From Lineus longissimus (lineage: Eukaryota; Nemertea; Pilidiophora; Heteronemertea; Lineidae): DNA of 64,000 bases. Location: assembly GCF_910592395.1 (NCBI RefSeq), contig NC_088322.1:184001-248000 (forward strand), given 5' to 3'. The notes beneath the pieces were generated by a model, which saw nothing but the letters and a program-made list of their open reading frames with translations, did no database searches and was not told the origin of the DNA. Below, in pieces: positions 49,400 through 61,146 of this stretch. Each line of letters opens with the position of its first letter. Position 1 is the stretch's first letter. A program made the position numbers and the translations under genes.

Positions 49400-49799
49400 A
49401 TCCAGGTGACAAAATGGCGCTTTTCGAGCTTCAAAGTCAATTTTTGACAAAACCGAACGACAGAATTCAATAATTTTTTCACCAAGATTCTTGTATTTGT
49501 CTCGACTTATCGTGTACCAAATTTCATTGCATTGGGTTCACTAGATAAAAAGTTAGACTTTTGAAAAATGACATTTTAGCTACCCTCTTATAGTAAATGA
49601 TATCCCAACTCCATTGAGTGATTGACAGACATGCTATGACGACCACACGTGACTTTACAACTGAGCTGTGATTGGGTTATATTTATACCTAAAGAATATG
49701 CTAATTATATCTTAATGTCTCGCGTAGTGTGCAGTTTGTGGCATAGCAAGTTTGAGAGTTTATTGGCACTTATTACGTTTTTGTTTAGCTTTAGCATGA

Positions 49800-51270
49800 T
49801 AATATTTCTATTGTTTCTAGTGTTATTTTGAGTGATATATCCCCACCCGTTCAGCACCGCAGAGCATACTTCATTGTCTGTCCTTGGTGGCGTCAGCTTT
49901 TCTTCTGTGTATAGTTTCTGGAGGTTCTCTATCCTGGCAGCTCTCATCTCTTGCATGATTGGGCATCTGATCAGGAAGTGAACAACATCCTCCTCCTCCT
50001 CGTTGCACAGGGGGCAGATTGGGGAGATCTCCTTTTTTTAAGAACTGGACCTTTGTGACTTGCAGGCCGTATCGACCCACCAGTAGACGTGCCTTTGTGG
50101 TTGCAGCCTCCACCATATATGGTTTGCCTTTGCACGGAAGCCATAATGGGTGAGGTTTGCCTGTCCAAGTCTGATGAACAATCAGCCATTTGAGAGTCTT
50201 CTTACAGCCTGCCTCGATTGACAGTTTTGTGTACCATTTGTCCTTTACTAGTAGGGTTGTGTGTTCTCGCCAGGAGGATTTAGGCCAAGGGTACACTATT
50301 GCCTGATTCACGTCAATGCCATAGTGCCATCCCAGCTTGCGGACCTGTGCAAACCAGCTCTTGGAAGTGTCTGTCTTCGTCGCTAATTGTCTAAGTGCCA
50401 CCTGATACAGTGGGTTAACCGTGTCTAGTCTTGTGATAGCCCCAAAGAGTGACAGCTGCTGATGTATGTGAACAGTGGCAGTTATTGGAAGTGCACCTAA
50501 TAGGAGATAGACGGCGACTGAAGCTGTATTCTCTGATAGGCCCTGGATCCTGCGGATGATGGTTCTGTGGCATCTGTCAAGTGACTCTAGCTGTGTGGCT
50601 GTGGCGGTTGTGGCCTCCAATCCATACACGATTCGTGGGATGACAAATGTCTCGCAGAGCTTCTGGCTGGCTGGTGGGTCCAGCCCGTTGTTGCCGTGGA
50701 AACCAATACCCATCAGCGAGTAGGCAGTCCTTCTTGCCATGGACAGTCTGCTTGTTAGATCTGGGGTTGCTTTACTCGCCTGCCAATTCATTCCTAGATG
50801 GTCAAATGTTTCGACAGTTGGAGCTGGTTTGGACTTTAGGAACCACTGTCTGCTTGTCTCTCCGTCATTGCAATGGATTTTGTGCGGGCATACCACTGAC
50901 TTTATTGGATGAAGGTCATACAGGTTGTCTTCGGCGTAGTTGCGCGAAAAGCTTCTTGTCTGTTTTGTCGAAGTGGAATGCTTTCTTCTGGATTTTTGGG
51001 CGACTCTGTTGTGTCTTTTGCTCGACACGATTTAGCGTTGTAGTCGATCTCAGTGGGTAGTGCATCGAGGTGTTAACATGGTATTCCTTTCGTGGGATAG
51101 CTGGGTTCGACCATTCGTGGTCTGCTCCTGGTAACTGCCGGATAAAGATATGGTCGATTCTTGAGTGGTGGTTGAGGTGGGGATTGCAGTAGGTGGGAAA
51201 AGTTGCTCCTTCTCCAATATCCCTGAACAGTAGTTCTGTCAGTAGTTCTCTGAGGCCCCTCAATATCATG
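49800..51270 (-). mobile_element. Decayed non-LTR retrotransposon (LINE), most of the RT missing
   Basis: On the minus strand the 5' part (51270-50950) resembles the end of an AP-type endonuclease (SRIDHIFIR). It jumps to the post-catalytic RT and thumb region (AEDNLYDLHPIKS, then a long helical C-terminal domain), so the RT core is deleted. The 3' part contains a CPLC...HFLIRCP zinc-knuckle-like pattern split over two frames near 50030. It is non-functional. Confidence 0.7.
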
Positions 51271-51483
51271 TCAAATCATATTATCATAAAACGATTGAAA
51301 ACAATAAATATACGGTCACAAAAGTTTATGATAACTGAGGCTACGAAGGTGTTGTTATTCCTTGACCTGTGTCTATATGGCACTGCCGAACACTGGGCAT
51401 CAGCCTCATTTGTATATACAAAGAGATACAACGAGTTACATATCACCAGGTCGTAACATTCAGACTAAACATATTATATAAAT

Positions 51484-51520
51484 ACTAGCATTGTACCCGT
51501 GGCGCAGGCAGGTTCAAATC
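51484..51520. repeat. SINE-like fragment, copy 1
   Basis: CTAGCATTGTACCCGTGGCG followed by CAGGCAGGTTCAAAT recurs at 62577-62610. GGTTCAAAT resembles a tRNA B box. Confidence 0.5.
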
Positions 51521-51543
51521 ACATCACTAGAGTCCGATTTTGG

Positions 51544-54015
51544 TTAGTCAACAATGAAACAGTCGTTATCGCTAGTGTGATCGCTTTCGTCGTCAGTTTG
51601 GTTATGTATTTTCGATGAATCGTATAAACAGTGTTTTCTGTGCAGCCAATAGTTGTTCAAGTGCGTCGGATTATCATGTTGTGCCATGACGTCAATAATC
51701 CATGGACAGACTCTTGACACATATCTCATAATGAAATACTCCGCATGTCGGACGCACATAAGTCCACAGGAATAAGTGTCCTTCTGATGACAGGTTTTTT
51801 TCGTGCACTTGGAAAACGTGAACTCGTTGCCGTGAATTGAATGGAATATATACATAATGTCATCCCGGCGTTCATCACGGCGTTCATATAAGCTGTCGAA
51901 GACGAAACACTTTTTACAATGGGTATCAACGATTAGCAACACCCAGTGATTACCAGTGTTATAAGGTACAAAATAGTGGCGCTTCCTCGACTCGTTTTGG
52001 GAAATAGGAGTTTTACATTTTTCTTTTTGATCTTTTTCCACCTTACCCTGAAATATATAATGCGAAGAGCACAATGAACTGATTTATCAGTATACCGAAG
52101 TGAGATGATCCGGGGAATCATCGTCAGAAAAGTACAAATTTTGCCAAGAAGATCAGTAATAAATCCACCCAAAACTTCGCAATGTATGCTGAAGAAGCAA
52201 ACTTGGCAAAACACAGCACCTCCAATGCTTTTCATTCCCGACAAACGAAGATTTTGTCCAAAAATTTGCAAATATCGGGACCGGCCCCCCCCCCCCCCCC
52301 CCCAGCAATTTGTGATGACGTTGGCCGCGACGTCAGTCATGAAGTCGTTCTGAACTATCCAAAATGACTTGTTTTTTACCATTTTTTTACCACGGCATAT
52401 CTTTTGCACAAATGTGGGTTTTCTTTCAGTTGCTGTGGTACATGTATATGACAAACAGAAAACTGCCCTCGTGTCTGATTCGAGTCACCGGATCACACGA
52501 GTTGATTTTATCCGGCCGCGTGAAAGCCCGAGATCCCAGAACTGCTGAAACTGCAGTCCTCTGTGTCTAGAAATTAGACAAAAAGAATAGCTGCATTCAA
52601 TGATCTGAAAGCCACATACCTTCCAATATCTGAACAATGTCGTGTCTAGCACTTCCACCAAGTGATCCACTTCGTGCTTTTTTACCACGTTCATGAGTTG
52701 TACCTCTAGGGTCTTAGTGGTATACCAATGACCACGCTCGACAATAGGACGTAGGTCGTCCCAAAACAGCTTTTCGTCGTGCATTTTCACGCACGTCGAA
52801 TCGTCGGTCCTCATCTTGTCGGTCATGTCATCAGTATATTTATCATAAGGATGCGCTGAAAGTACACAGACGAGTATATACAAAAACGTGTAGTCAAATG
52901 TTTACTTGCGCGACACCATATACCGCCCTGTATAAAGTATAAAAGGCCGCGCATCCGCGTACAACGTGGACAGTACTTGCATACGGTATGATAATTGCAC
53001 TTTTATGCCAGTCATTCTGTTAAATATTCCACTAAACACTGAACCAAAGAGCGTTTAGCAATCTCAAATCATCATTTAGCTAAAACTAGAAAATTTCATG
53101 TAACATTTGTTTCATGTGTCGCCTTCATGTCCAAACTTCAACTGCATGCATAGCTTCCAATCAGTACTCAGACTAAATGCTAAACCAATAGAGTACAACT
53201 ATTCAAGCAAGAAGCGCACCTACCTTCAAAATGTTGAATACTCTCCTCTGTCAACTTGTCCAGGGTTATCAAATCCTCTGGATTGCTGCTATCGGCGACT
53301 CGGTTGTATGCGTTTAACAGGAGAACAGAAAAACCATATCTGGCAACCGCTGTGGTGATCCCGCGACTCTCCAGGTTCGTCCGAATAAATTCCAACATAC
53401 ATTTATCGTAACACCCGTCTTTTACATGGTATTGCTTTGCAATGCACATGTTATATTGTTCGATTTGATCACACAGATGTTTCAATTTGCCAGTATCAAA
53501 GCCAGCCAAAAGTGTGGTCAAAAAGTGTTTGGTGTGCATATCGGCCACTGAAGTTTTCATGCTGTCAAGGAAACCAAAACATTCTGTATACATTTTTTGT
53601 TGTTGAACGGTATCAGCTTTTGGTGATGTGACAAGCTGATCGTCCGACACAGCGACAACATTTGGTGGTTCGATTGCAGAATTCGCAACATCGCCAGTAA
53701 ATAATTGTTCAACAGGCTGCACATCGAGTAATTGACAGATTTCTGACACGTGGAGAGGTAACTGGTTAGTGATGATTGAACTTCGACAACTGGCTGTTGC
53801 ATGTCGACCTGCAATTCTGCAGAATTCGCAACATCGCCAGCTGTAAATGATTGTTCAACAGGCTGCATCAATAAATCGAAATTATCATCGAATAGTTGAC
53901 AGAATTCGGACTCGTCGAGCTTGGACACGTCGAGAGTTAGGCCATCATGCACCGGCGGGCCAGTGGTTGACAAGTGAACATCAAAAAGTGGCTGCTGCAG
54001 GTCGTGTCCGTACAC
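51544..54015 (-). CDS. Spliced gene with a Ulp1-like (C48) protease domain
   Basis: Three exons join in compatible phases: about 54015-53224 (donor GTAGGT), 52855-52620 (TTTCAG acceptor, GTATGT donor), and 52047-51544 (TTTCAG acceptor, stop). The last exon has the Ulp1/SENP order: NHW with the catalytic His, an Asp in VFDSL, a Gln upstream of SCGL, and the catalytic Cys. Such enzymes cleave SUMO-like proteins, and related domains also occur in transposons and adenoviruses. The first exon holds an internal duplication (QPVEQxFTxGDVANSA twice) and a frame change near 53750, so its start is uncertain. Confidence 0.6.
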
Positions 54016-55080
54016 GTCGAGAGTGGCGTAATAGGGTGGTTTCGCAGGCGCACGGATAGCACGACGTGAACGTTAAGCTAGACGTAACCGTTTTATTCAC
54101 TGCTGCATCATTTTGGTGGTTTCGCTGCACACGAGAAAACGGTTACGTTTAAGTCTAGGTGGCGCGAATTTTGAAAATGGCGGCACTCAGAGAACTCTTG
54201 CATTTGGCGATTGAAAATGAAGATGATGAGTTTGTGTACCTACTTTTGAAGAAATGGCGGTGCCAAGGGGGGTAACATATGATCCAGCGGTATCCAGTGA
54301 AAACGTCCCCATGCCAAAACGTCCTCGCTTTCAAGGTACCAAAACGTCCTCGTGTCAAAAACGTCCTCGCTTTCAATTGAAGGTGGCTTGGCATTGGGGG
54401 CTTGGGCTTGGGCTTTGCCTGGGGTAATCGCCATAAGCTCCAAATCTAGATGGGCGGGCAGGTATATGAAACAAAAGCCCGAATAGAGATTTACGATTAT
54501 GTTTGCTCTGTGGAAGTGATGTAGAAAATGAAATCCATTTCTGTATGCAATGTACAAAATATGCAAGAATTCGCACGGATTACCTAAAATCCATTGATAC
54601 ATAGATTTACAGGGATTGTCAGATTTAGAAAAACTTTGTATGAGGGGATACCACATACACCACTGCACACTCAATATGATATGGATCATTGGCATATCTA
54701 GTCGAAATCCCCTATAACACTACTTCTCATTTGGGGCCGCTCATTTTCACAATACTAGTATTTGACCCTAGCTTTACTACTTTACTATCAATGTGACAAA
54801 CGGACATATATCAATACTGTGTTCGCAATATAATTGTACACATTAATGGGGCCGCATTATTATGCTGAATTTATTGTTCTTCTAAGGAGGTTTCTTTAAA
54901 TGACAATAATGATCATAGTAATAGGTATTGGAGCAGAATATTACATGCAGGGTGAAAGAACCAATTTAGTTCCGTTATCATATATACATGTATAGGTGGA
55001 TAAAGTTAGAAAATGAAATAGTGCAGATCAGATAATAATGATGATAATAACGATAATATAAAATATATCAAGTCAAAATA
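54016..55080. other. Stretch without a recognised gene
   Basis: Short repeats of AAAACGTCCTCG near 54310-54370. No supported gene. Confidence 0.5.
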
Positions 55081-55081
55081 T

Positions 55082-55290
55082 CAGTCTGTCAGTAGTGTGA
55101 ATTGACGATATCTAGTCAGGCTTTCATCTTGTCACCCTTAATTACGCAATAAGAGATGTCACAGTCTGTCAGTAGTGTGAATTAGTGATATCTAGTCAGG
55201 CCTTCATCGTGTCACCCTTAATTACGCAATTAGAGATGTCACAGTCTGTCAGTAGTGTGAATTGGTGATATCTAGTCTCTAACCCTCATC
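55082..55290. repeat. 80-bp tandem repeat, about 2.5 copies
   Basis: CAGTCTGTCAGTAGTGTGAA starts units at 55082, 55162 and 55242. Confidence 0.9.
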
Positions 55291-55559
55291 CGTTCACATG
55301 GCACAGGACCCGGACACTTTTTCCAGGGGGACATTTTCTACTTCTGCACCCCCGGCAGCCGCTTTCAAAAGTCAGTCATTGAGCTCCACAAGCAAGCCGC
55401 CTCATATGTGACAGAGGATAGCGACATGAAGGCCGTAAGGGTCAAGGTCATGGGCTCCAAGACGCCATGGACGCACGAGATTCCCGTCGTTGGTGAGAAG
55501 ATGAAGGAGAGTCGACGAGCATGTACTAGAGACATGACAAATTTTTTGACCAAGTTTCG

Positions 55560-56003
55560 TCAATTTGGAACGCCATTCGGACCGTCTTCGGAAACGTCAA
55601 GATACGGGGATGCGCGTTCCATTGGGCCCAGTGCATCTGGCGAAAGATACATGACATTGGTTTGGCACCAGCCTACAAGAACGACAATGCGACGCACAAG
55701 ATCTGCCGCCAGCTTCTCGCTCTGCCGTATCTGCCAGCCGAGTTCATCCCGCAAATCTTCGCCCGCCTGGAACAGAAAGCCACGACCGACTCATTGCAAC
55801 GCCTTACCACGTACATTCGCCGCCAGTGGATCGATTGCCACCTACTGAAGCCAGCTACCTGGAGCGTCTTCATGCAGCCCGTCAGGACCAACAACGATGT
55901 TGAGGGGTGGCATGGAGCCCTCAATCGCCACGCCAGTCGGGGAAACCTGTCCTTCTACCTGATGGTGCGACTTCTGGTGGTAAGTTGCCTAGATTCGATT
56001 TAG
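55560..56003 (+). pseudogene. MULE-type transposase C-terminal relic
   Basis: The plus strand reads RTVFGNVKIRGCAFHWAQC then WRKIHDIGLAP and ICRQLLALPYLP, and later RTNNDVEGWHGALN. This order is typical of the C-terminal half of Mutator-like transposases in invertebrates. The 5' half is missing and the frame is interrupted after about 55990. A relic of a DNA transposon. Confidence 0.6.
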
Positions 56004-56587
56004 AGACTTACACGGATGATCAATGTTGGAACGAATTCAGATTCCGTAAAGATGACATTCCTGTGCTCTGTCAATGCATAATAGTTTACAGAGCCTGCCC
56101 CTGGCTGTGCCACACCCGTGCACCACTCTAGACCTGCCTTCACAACATGAACACACAAGACAACACATTCCATCATCATCATGATCATGGATGGCCGGGG
56201 AAATATCCACATCATGACATGCATGAAATGCATGCGGCACAAGTGTCAAGTGTACATCCATGGGAGCGAAACATCGGCAACCGCACTTTATCATCTTTTT
56301 TCGCCTGCAAGGATAGGCGATATCGACTACAAAAGCCATTTATTTGCAGCACAATATTCCTAATAACTATTACAGGTGCTACTCAGGATGTACGACTTCT
56401 GTGTCAGTGAAAATTCGTCAATTTTGCTGTCCGTTTAGACTTACGTGTATCGAGCCCGCTATCCGTCTTTTCCCTCCTCCGTTTACGCGAAGGGACGTTG
56501 CGTACGACGTCACGACACCGCAAGTAGTGATGACGTCACCGCTGCTAATTGTTCACGTCGCGCTATCCGTGCGCCTGCGAAACCACC

Positions 56588-58021
56588 CTAATCATGCACC
56601 GGATAAGTGGTCGTTGACCTTTCGACGTCGGCTTCATGACTGTCTACGTTTTGAAGAGATTTGACAATTTTTTTAAGTTTAACCATGTCTTCTTCCACTA
56701 CTTCCAATCGTTGGTCAGAAATGTCCACACGATCTTTCACGACTTGTGCATTGCAGCCAGCATCAACAACAGGTTGCTTCCTTTTCCTTTTTCTATTGCC
56801 GTGTAGGCCTATGTTTTTACCTGCAATTGAAAATGATGGAAAATTACGCTCACTTGGATAAAATACGCATATCATTGATTTCGTTCACAGATGATAAGTG
56901 ACCACCTCCCCTTTACAAGTCGACTAAAACAGGCCAGTTCACCTTCAATTGACCAAAAGGATCATATCCCTGTAAAAATATTGACAAGAGACCAGTTCCC
57001 CTTTAATCATTTTGACCAAATGACAAGAGGTCACCTCCCCCTTTAAAAGCTGACCAAAACAGGCCAGTTTACCTTTAACTGACTAAAAGGACCATATCCT
57101 CTTTAAAGACATGGACAAGAGGCCTGTTTCCCTTTAATCATATTGATCAAATGATAAGAGGCCACATCCCCTTTAAAAGTTGACCAAACAACAGGCCATA
57201 TCACCTTTAATTGATCAAAAGGACCATCTCCCTTTAAAGATATGGACAAGAAGCCAGTTTCCCTTTAATCATTTTGACCAAATGACAAGAGGTCACCTCC
57301 CCTTTAAAGGTTGACCAGAACAGGCAAGTTTACGCTTAGCTGACCAAAAGGACCATCTCCCCTTTAAAGATATTGACAAGAGGCCAGTTCCCCTTTAATA
57401 ATTTTGATCAAATGACAAGAGGTCACCCCCCTTTTAAAAGTTCACCAAAACAGGCCAGTTTTACTTTGATTGACCAAAAACAGGCCAGAGCGATCGGGGA
57501 TTTATATTATTTTTACAAAGCGCCCCCCTCCCCTCCCCCTATAGGACACAAAATGAATAAAATCGAAAACTCAAGTGACATATGGTTTGTCATTGGTATG
57601 AAATTTCCAAACAAAAAAAACACCTACCTTTAGCAGTGATTTGATCGCAGCTGTGACCAGACTCCATTGAGAAAAATTTATCGCGGATGTAAGGGATTTC
57701 ATCAATACACAGTATAATCTTGTTGTTGTTGTCAAAAATTCGCAATTGTTCACCTCCTCCAAGCATTTCGTTGTCAACATATTCAGAGTGATAAACCCTA
57801 CAGTTTTTCGACTGATTCTTTCTCCGCCATTCAGAAAGCCGTTTGTACTGGCGATTTGTGGACATTATAATTTCTTTGCTCCCTTTCCTAATCTTTTTTA
57901 TCGCATGGCTTTTTCCCGATGGCTTTTGTCCTAATCCGTCCCAACGGTAAAGTTTTCGTGCAAGAACATCGTGGTCTTCTTTGTTCAGTATGGGTCTGGA
58001 CGTTGTAAAAATGGTCTCCAT
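56588..58021 (-). CDS. Spliced gene of unknown function with a basic coiled-coil C-terminus
   Basis: Exon 1 runs from ATG 58021 to the donor at 57628 (GTAGGT). Exon 2 starts after a TTGCAG acceptor at 56820 and ends in a stop at 56588. The phases match. Exon 1 is Lys/Arg-rich (KKIRKGSKE, YKRLSEWRRKN). Exon 2 begins with a KRKRK nuclear-type signal and continues as a helix. The intron contains a 131-bp minisatellite. Other exons may exist between. No family recognised. Confidence 0.5.
56886..57490. repeat. 131-bp minisatellite, about 4.6 copies
   Basis: The GACCAAATGACAAGAGG-type landmark recurs at 57014, 57145, 57276 and 57406. It lies in the intron of the minus-strand gene. Confidence 0.9.
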
Positions 58022-58716
58022 TTTTCCAAGTTGAAACTAAACTATAATATCGCTATAACGCAATTATGCCAGAGTTCGCAGTTTTAGGGCGCCTTCGTTG
58101 GCTGATCGGTATTTGCTTGTGATGTTGCGTTGAATGACGTGAGCTACTTTGGAACTCAGAGAGTGAATAATCTCTCTAGTAAAATACACCCTTTTATTGC
58201 AAAGAAACTCCTCGACATGTCATAGCTGTCCATCAGCCACTGGTTTGCCATGTTCACATCGTTAATCATGAATATAATATAATTGGGTCGTTATGTCGTT
58301 ATCATTCCAATTTGATCTTACTAGTCCACTGCACCCGTGGCCGCCATCATTTAGAGAACCGTTTTCCCACTAATTCGGCAGTTTGATCATAATTATGGAG
58401 ATGAATTACCCTAATGGGAGATTCATTACCAGGATGTTAGAATTGAGTACTCTCGCATCCTTCTATGTAACGAGCGGAGATAATTAGAGAAAACTTCATT
58501 GGAAAGCACTGGGAAACCTTTGGCACCAAGATTGTTCTCAAGCTCATTAATCATCACTAGCATACATCATGACAGGTCGGCTTGTTTTCAATCTCACTAA
58601 ACTGCAAATGCACAGACTGTTGTATGGGGCATTGCAAATGGATGTTCACTCAATGCGGACAATGAGATAAATGACTTATTTTATTTACAAAGTGATATGA
58701 TCGTTTATATACAATA
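58022..58716. other. Stretch without a recognised gene
   Basis: Unique-looking host sequence upstream of the minus-strand gene. It may contain its promoter, but no element is clear. Confidence 0.4.
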
Positions 58717-59148
58717 CAGTGGAACCCCGGTAACACGACCACTCATAGTAATGAAAACAAACCATGAAAACGTTAGAAAAGGAAAGCTTATTTATTCATT
58801 TACACTTAAACAATTGATCATACCTGCAAAATCACATTGTATATTTTGTTTTCATATGTATTCCCATGGCCATTGTCCCCGTCTCAACAAAGCTTGGCAG
58901 CGAGGTGCTAATTACTATGCTGCTGTCGCGAGCGATTACGGCAATTAGGCCTGGTGGTCGGGTTAGCGGGGTTGATTTTCAGTTTGGGACCGGCCAAGCC
59001 AGTGGTCGCGGTCGGGGTACCGGGGTGGTCGTCTTAGCGGGGGTCTCTTAATGGTAATTAGAGAGGAAACCATTCGGGACCGGAGAATCGTGGTCGCGTT
59101 GGCGGGGTGGTCGCGTTACTGAGGTGGTCGCCAACCGGGGTTCCACTG
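58717..59148. mobile_element. Pogo/Tigger-type MITE
   Basis: The ends CAGTGGAACCCCGGTAACAC and its near-inverse (CCGGGGTTCCACTG) form terminal inverted repeats flanked by TA on both sides (58715-58716, 59149-59150). The 432-bp interior has no transposase and is rich in GGTCG steps. The CAGTGGAACC end and TA duplication are typical of the Tc1/mariner pogo branch. Confidence 0.8.
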
Positions 59149-59168
59149 TAGTTTATTTTTATTTACAG

Positions 59169-59340
59169 GTGCATCTGTGGAAACTGTCAGATCATGGAGA
59201 CAGCACTAGAATGCAGATGTTGCCAGACTATGCACATAGTCCAGCAAAAGCTCACTGACCCCTTGATCGAAGGTGCCGATTTCAAGTGTGTGACAGAACA
59301 CCCGAGTTTTGAAGGAGCCTGCCTAAATATATTGTTTGAA
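59169..59340 (+). CDS. P2X7-intracellular-domain-like exon, N-terminal half
   Basis: After a TTTACAG acceptor the frame reads CGNC, ECRCC, then CVTEHPSFEGACLNIL. This fits the CxCGNC...ExxCC...CxxxHPxFxxxCL pattern of P2X7-like domains. It follows the MITE by about 20 bp. The downstream half of the domain is not adjacent. It is either one exon of a spliced host gene or a fragment. Confidence 0.55.
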
Positions 59341-59503
59341 ATAATTTTTATTACTTTCAGTAATATTGTAACATACAAATGAATCCCAGGGCTAGGCTAT
59401 CAAGCATTATTAGCCCTGGTTATTATTACGTAGAGAAAAGTGAAAGATGGCAGAGAAGAATTAAACAAACAAGGATATGATAATTGAAGACAGGCTTCAT
59501 AAG

Positions 59504-59881
59504 TTAAAGAATGGCGAGTTCAGCAATAAAGGTGCTGACTCTAGTAACGATAAAGATATTGTCTACAATAGACAATCTGTAATGGCCATTCAATAACACC
59601 TGCAGCCTGTCTTCTTGACAAAGGTTGTAGAATATAAAGGTGAATGATGGCAGCGTATTCAGGTCATCAAGAAGATCAACCCTAAGCATGTCGGCAAGAG
59701 GGCAATTGAAGAAGAGGTGGCGTGTGGTTTGCGCCTTGTGTCTGCATTTACAGTAAGGGTCGTTAACATTTACAAAGTTATGAGAAAACAGGTGGTTTTT
59801 GAATATAAGGTCACATCTGGTCCTATTCAAAACGATTTCAGCTTGACGGGGTAGGTTTAGTTTGGGCGTAGCCATGGACAT
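59504..59881 (-). pseudogene. LINE C-terminal fragment
   Basis: Reads CKCRHKAQTTRHLFFNCPLA, the CxC...HxxFxCP end domain of LINE ORF2 proteins. Confidence 0.55.
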
Positions 59882-60389
59882 TTGATTCCTGTCTAGGAAT
59901 AGTCTTAAGTGATATTTGAAAGAGTTTCGAGAGTAACGAGTTTGGACATCTATTGGAAGGGAAGACCAGTGCCTAATTGAGCTGGGTATTGTGCCTAAAT
60001 ATATGGGCGTTGGAAGTTGCTTTCCTAACGTTCAAAGCACAGCAAGGGAATCACGCCCCAGATGGACCAAATCATGAGTATGTACTATCAACGGACAATG
60101 TTCTTTATTCTAGTGTTCCCCTCTAGTCTACATATTAGTAGGTTCTTCGAGGTTGATCTGAACTCAGTGAAACACTTTGCCTGGCATCTAGATGGCTCAC
60201 ACTGCTACCATGCAAAAGAAAACAAACGCATTTGTATTGTAGATTGTTGATTTTGGTTGTATTACTCTTTGATATGCAGTTTCACCTTTCTTTTTCAGGA
60301 GGTATTTCAGTCAACAAGTAAGTTTGCCCTTGCATAAAGAAATAAACAATCATCCATCAAATGATTATGATATGTTTGATAGGAAAAGG

Positions 60390-61146
60390 AGCCCGAAATT
60401 AATGCGTCTGTTATTTGAATCCCTTGTCAGGTCAAAATTGGAATATAATTCCGTTTCTTGGGATCATATCACGAGGGAAAACTTGGTCAAGCTAGAAAGG
60501 GTTCAACGCAGAGCCACACGGCATATGTTGGGTGGAGAACTTAGTTACAAAGAGAGGCTCTCTGTTATGTCTATGTTACCTTTGTCTTACAGGCGGGAGA
60601 TGGCTGACCTCAATTTTTGCACAATTGCTTTATCGGTAAAATCGATTTGGACACTTCAAAATATATATCTTTTAGAGAAAGGAGGGGTGACCCACTTCTT
60701 TTACGTGGTGCTAGATGTAGAACGGAGACATATTGCCGGTCGTTTTTTAATCGTGTGGAGGGCACGTGGAATGCCCTGCCTATGAGTGTGCGTTGTGCGG
60801 CGAGTCCTAACGCCTTTAAGCGATCCGTCAGGGACTTTTATGAAAGCCAGCTGATGGAGCGTTTTGACCCGGACAACGCGTGCTCATGGGTTGGGCGTTG
60901 CAGGTGTCCTTTTTGCCGCTATTAAAAGAATGCTTTTACATTTTTATTAAAGTTATTATACTCTTTTAGGGGTCCCGTGAATGGGTCTTAATTGACCCTT
61001 TGGCGCTCCCTTTTGGGCACCTAGTTTTACTGTTATTTCGACCATATGTTTTATTTGTATTTTCATCACTGTTGTTTTACTTTGTATATAATTTTATGTT
61101 GGTGCTCAATAAAGTTGTTGAAATTGAAAAAATTGAAATTGAAATA
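60390..61146 (+). mobile_element. 3' end of a CR1-like LINE
   Basis: The frame shows LFESLVRSKLEYNSVSWDHI, LERVQRRATRHMLGG and LPLSYRREMADL, typical of the end of CR1-like ORF2. It shifts frame near 60620, continues with CRSFFNRVEGTWNALPMSVR and ends at 60923. A 3' UTR with AATAAAG (61109) and TTGAAA-type tail follows. A 5'-truncated dead copy. Confidence 0.75.

Larger units (their letters stand above)
46741..49539. repeat. 2.8-kb tandem duplication, unit 2
   Basis: 2799 bp, directly following unit 1. The ORF, the viral-gap copy and the hairpin are all repeated. Confidence 0.95.

Noticed and set aside
57000-57490. CRISPR-like array
   Set aside because: The repeats are adjacent 131-bp units that vary along their whole length, with no separate spacers, in a eukaryotic-type intron.
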